Source: Flavobacteriales bacterium UBA5871
GTDB lineage: Bacteria > Bacteroidota > Bacteroidia > Flavobacteriales_D > Crocinitomicaceae
DNA length: 9,575 bases
NCBI GenBank assembly: GCA_002432085.1
Contig: DJFN01000172.1
Coordinates: 12,852 to 22,426, forward strand
Reading direction: 5' to 3'
Shown here: positions 8,027-9,575 of the stretch, piece by piece
Layout of the letters: the number at the start of each line of letters is the position of its first letter
Position numbering within the stretch: the stretch's first letter is position 1
The notes under the pieces: generated by a model
The model's input: only the letters and a program-made list of their open reading frames with translations
What the model was told of the DNA's origin: nothing
The model's database searches: none
Made by a program: the position numbers and the translations under genes

Positions 8027-8056
8027 AAAAAGCGGTTTCTTCGGAGTCGCTTTTTT
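8027..8056 (+). terminator. Rho-independent terminator of the type B surface protein gene
   Basis: The outer stem AAAAAGCG (8027-8034) pairs with CGCTTTTT (8048-8055). A small internal loop, then a short TTC/GAG stem capped by TTCG, and a run of six T complete the structure. It begins 27 bases after the stop at 8000 and isolates the gene from the downstream barrel-protein gene. Confidence 0.85.
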
Positions 8057-8058
8057 CA

Positions 8059-8087
8059 TTGGTACAATTCTTGCATTTATACTTTCA
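8059..8087 (+). promoter_or_regulatory. Possible promoter of the outer-membrane protein gene
   Basis: TTG at 8059-8061 is followed after 18 bases by TACTTTCA (8080-8087), two mismatches from TAnnTTTG. The box starts 26 bases before the ATG at 8106, in line with the boxes 27 and 25 bases before the two upstream genes. A second candidate, TTG 8071-8073 with TACCCTTG 8095-8102, has a better -7 box but would start transcription at or after the ATG. Confidence 0.25.
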
Positions 8088-8105
8088 TACCAAATACCCT
8101 TGAGT

Positions 8106-8909
8106 ATGAGACACGCTTACCTTCTTTTGCTCTTCGTTCCTTTCTTTTCTGCCGCTCAACAGGCGCAGATCGGAACGTATTTTACCGCTGATATTCCTGT
8201 GCGCTCCGTGATGCCGAAAATGAGCACCAATGCCGGCATCGGACTGCAATTCGCCTACAAGCCTTTACCGCGATTCCCCATGATGGTGGAGCTGAAAGGA
8301 AGCCTGGGCTCATACAGCTACCGTACGATGCAGCAAACGTATATTTTCGACGACGAAAGTCAGACCACGACCGACGTGACTTTTTCCAGCGCCATGAACA
8401 AATGGCAATTCGGGACGAAATTCCACATCGGGCATGCTTACAGACCTGTTCGCGGATTTATCACGCCTCAGATCGGTGGGGCCGTTATGCGTTCCAAGAT
8501 CGCGATTGCCATTCCCGGTGAAGAAGACGACTGCGTACCGATGGACCGCAACACCTTCCAGAAAGACCGTGGCTTTTTCTACGGAGGCGAGGTAGGCGTA
8601 GAGGTCGATATGAACCGCCTTTTCAGAAACGTTGCTACGGAAGACCGTCACCGGTTGTACTTCTCCGTGAACTTCATGAAAAGCTTCGGGAAGTTTGAAT
8701 ACGTGAACGTGAAATACATGAAAGATCACGACCACGAAGCCATGCACGGTGGTGGAACCGGAGAACCGACCAGCGAAGACGGCCGCGATATCAATACGAC
8801 TTTCGTGAACGTTACCAACGGAGATATCCACGAGCACAAGATCGCCGAGCTCTACCGCACCGATTTACGTCTGTGGGGCTTCAGCGTCGGCTACGTATTC
8901 AGTTTTTAA
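8106..8909 (+). CDS. Outer-membrane beta-barrel-like protein with His-rich loop
   Basis: The protein has 267 residues. The ATG at 8106 is preferred over the in-frame TTG at 8100 because it gives a compact signal peptide (residues 1-17, hydrophobic LLLLFVPFF core, cleavage SAA|Q). The mature part shows alternating polar/hydrophobic strands with aromatic girdle residues and ends in GFSVGYVFSF; a terminal Phe is typical of outer-membrane barrels recognised by BamA. Between predicted strands lies a long hydrophilic segment (about residues 205-248) rich in His, Asp and Glu (DHDHEAMH at 207-214, DIHEHK at 240-245), probably a surface loop. It lacks recognisable PorP/SprF features, so I would not call it the partner of the type B protein upstream, although co-location makes this worth asking. 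It has its own likely promoter, since a terminator precedes it. The specific function is not recognisable. The main alternative is a periplasmic beta-rich lipoprotein-like protein, but no lipobox is seen. Confidence 0.82.
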   Translation: MRHAYLLLLFVPFFSAAQQAQIGTYFTADIPVRSVMPKMSTNAGIGLQFAYKPLPRFPMMVELKGSLGSYSYRTMQQTYIFDDESQTTTDVTFSSAMNKWQFGTKFHIGHAYRPVRGFITPQIGGAVMRSKIAIAIPGEEDDCVPMDRNTFQKDRGFFYGGEVGVEVDMNRLFRNVATEDRHRLYFSVNFMKSFGKFEYVNVKYMKDHDHEAMHGGGTGEPTSEDGRDINTTFVNVTNGDIHEHKIAELYRTDLRLWGFSVGYVFSF

Positions 8910-8910
8910 A

Positions 8911-8945
8911 AGCTTCCCCCTTTGGAGGGGGACCGAGGGGGAGGA
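8911..8945. repeat. GC-block palindromic intergenic element with alternative hairpins
   Basis: The core TCCCCCTTTGGAGGGGGA (8915-8932) forms a perfect 7-bp stem with a TTGG loop. A second five-G block (8937-8941, followed by AGG) can instead pair with CTTCCCCC (8913-8920) as an 8-bp stem with one G-U. The element sits between convergent genes directly after the barrel-protein stop. Similar C5/G5 block elements are, as far as I recall, dispersed between genes in many Bacteroidota genomes, so this may be a copy of a REP-like family. Read on the minus strand the first hairpin is followed by AGCTTTT, so it could also serve as a weak terminator for the convergent gene. Confidence 0.6.
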
Positions 8946-8974
8946 TAACCGTCCTGGTCGTGTTCGGGACTCGA

Positions 8975-9009
8975 CTAGTGACCAATGACTGGAGACCGGC
9001 GACTGGTAC
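8975..9009. repeat. Degenerate 7-bp tandem repeat (five units)
   Basis: Successive heptamers read CTAGTGA, CCAATGA, CTGGAGA, CCGGCGA and CTGGTAC, roughly CYRGNGA with the last unit diverging. A weaker sixth unit, GACTCGA, precedes at 8968-8974. The array ends two bases before the stop codon of the minus-strand gene. The degenerate 7-base period is visible directly; origin and role are unknown. Confidence 0.55.
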
Positions 9010-9011
9010 TG

Positions 9012-9575
9012 TCAAACCAAACCGGTATAATTCGCCGTCGTCACCTGGTAATCTTTCATAATCTGAGCGATATCCAGCTGTTTCAGCGTTTCCAGCTCCT
9101 TCTTGCGCCATTTGAAGTAATTGCGGTTGATGCCTTTCGGTATTTCCGCATCTTCTTTTCCGGAGCCAAGGTGGAACATGAACTCCACGGTCTGGTCGTT
9201 CGGCGTTTGTGAGATCAGGTCGATGAGGTTCTTCAGGTACGGCTGACCATAGATCGTATCGGTGTAACACAGCGGATGACGAATGATTCCTTTCAAGCCT
9301 GCAATCTGATTCTTGATGGTCGTTTTCTTCTGGCCCTTCAGCATTTTCAACAGCTCGCGGTCGCGGAGATCGTTGTTTCGGAGGGTTTCCAGGAAAATAT
9401 TCAGTCCGTTTTTCAAACCTTCCAGCTTGATTGGAATGCCTTTGTTGTTGAAGGTCTTGAATGCGAAATCGCTCTTCGACCACGGAAGCGGACTGCGGAT
9501 CGGAATGTTGTATTCTTTGGCAACTTCCGAAAATACCTTGAACAAACGATCGAAGAAATAGATCACGCCGTGGTG
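9012..9575 (-). CDS. YdjC/ChbG-family carbohydrate deacetylase (5' partial)
   Basis: The gene reads leftward from the window's right edge; 187 codons plus stop are visible, and the frame is open through the edge (His-His-Gly precedes the GTG at 9566, which is internal). The match is to the C-terminal two thirds of the YdjC family (PF04794; ChbG/HpnK deacetylases, usually about 250-300 residues), metal-dependent enzymes that remove N-acetyl groups from sugars such as chitooligosaccharides. Supporting signs are: the edge HHG, fitting the end of the metal-binding D-S-H-x-H-x-H region, followed by a helix and IPIRSPLPW; TDTIYGQPY, the typical aromatic segment before the last strand; TVEFMFHLGSG, the equivalent of the family's T-x-E-L-M-x-H-P-G; and the closing helix YFKWRKKELETL then ANYTGL. 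The Pro of HPG is Leu here. The N-terminal part with the catalytic Asp is outside the window. The gene is convergent with the barrel-protein gene; substrate is unknown. Confidence 0.78.
   Translation of the reverse strand, partial: HHGVIYFFDRLFKVFSEVAKEYNIPIRSPLPWSKSDFAFKTFNNKGIPIKLEGLKNGLNIFLETLRNNDLRDRELLKMLKGQKKTTIKNQIAGLKGIIRHPLCYTDTIYGQPYLKNLIDLISQTPNDQTVEFMFHLGSGKEDAEIPKGINRNYFKWRKKELETLKQLDIAQIMKDYQVTTANYTGLV

Noticed and set aside
8310..8837. Minus-strand open frame (175 codons) antisense to the barrel-protein gene
   Set aside because: The plus-strand protein has a signal peptide and a barrel-type C-terminus, while the antisense product shows no recognisable features.
1..9575. CRISPR array, tRNA/rRNA, insertion sequence or phage genes
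   Set aside because: No regularly spaced identical repeats, no tRNA or rRNA signature and no transposase or integrase-like product were seen on either strand. The long repeats present are paralogous coding sequence.

Overview
The window looks like chromosomal DNA from a Bacteroidota bacterium, probably of the Flavobacteriales type. Three consecutive plus-strand genes encode very long, Thr/Ser/Asn/Gly-rich secreted proteins built from Ig-like, PKD and carbohydrate-binding modules. Each ends in a type IX secretion system (T9SS) C-terminal domain, and the T9SS is confined to this phylum. Start codons lack Shine-Dalgarno sequences, and one upstream region carries a good match to the Bacteroidota -7 box (TAnnTTTG). 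Base composition is near 50% GC by eye. I do not assign a genus.

Layout. 1-1229: 3' part of a lectin-like T9SS adhesin (type A sorting domain), cut by the left edge. 1249-1280: strong intrinsic terminator. 1533-4628: complete 1031-residue paralogue of the first gene, with signal peptide, N-terminal domain, Ig-like modules, L-type-lectin-like domain, PKD and type A sorting domain. 4634-4684: perfect 16-bp palindrome followed by a second strong terminator. 4821-8000: unrelated 1059-residue modular surface protein with two jelly-roll-type modules and a type B (CHU_C, gliding-motility-associated) C-terminal domain. 8027-8056: third terminator. 8106-8909: small outer-membrane beta-barrel-like protein with a His/Asp/Glu-rich loop. 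8911-9009: convergent intergenic region holding a GC-block palindromic element and a degenerate 7-bp tandem repeat. 9012-9575: minus-strand gene, cut by the right edge, for a YdjC/ChbG-type carbohydrate deacetylase.

How the parts fit. Genes 1-3 are each followed by a terminator and are probably separate transcription units rather than an operon. The products of genes 1-3 should cross the outer membrane through the T9SS and be anchored or released at the surface, where their lectin-like and jelly-roll modules could bind glycans. The beta-barrel protein may sit in the same membrane, but no functional link is shown by the sequence. The deacetylase is on the opposite strand and probably unrelated.

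The most notable points are: tandem lectin-adhesin paralogues whose similarity rises sharply toward the 3' end, consistent with gene conversion or recombination; sugar-binding-type domains that appear to be inserted inside host beta-sandwich repeats in both adhesin types; and small DNA elements around the genes (palindrome, shared upstream motifs, switchable hairpin, heptad repeat). I did not find clear evidence of a wholly new system such as defence, CRISPR or a mobile element.
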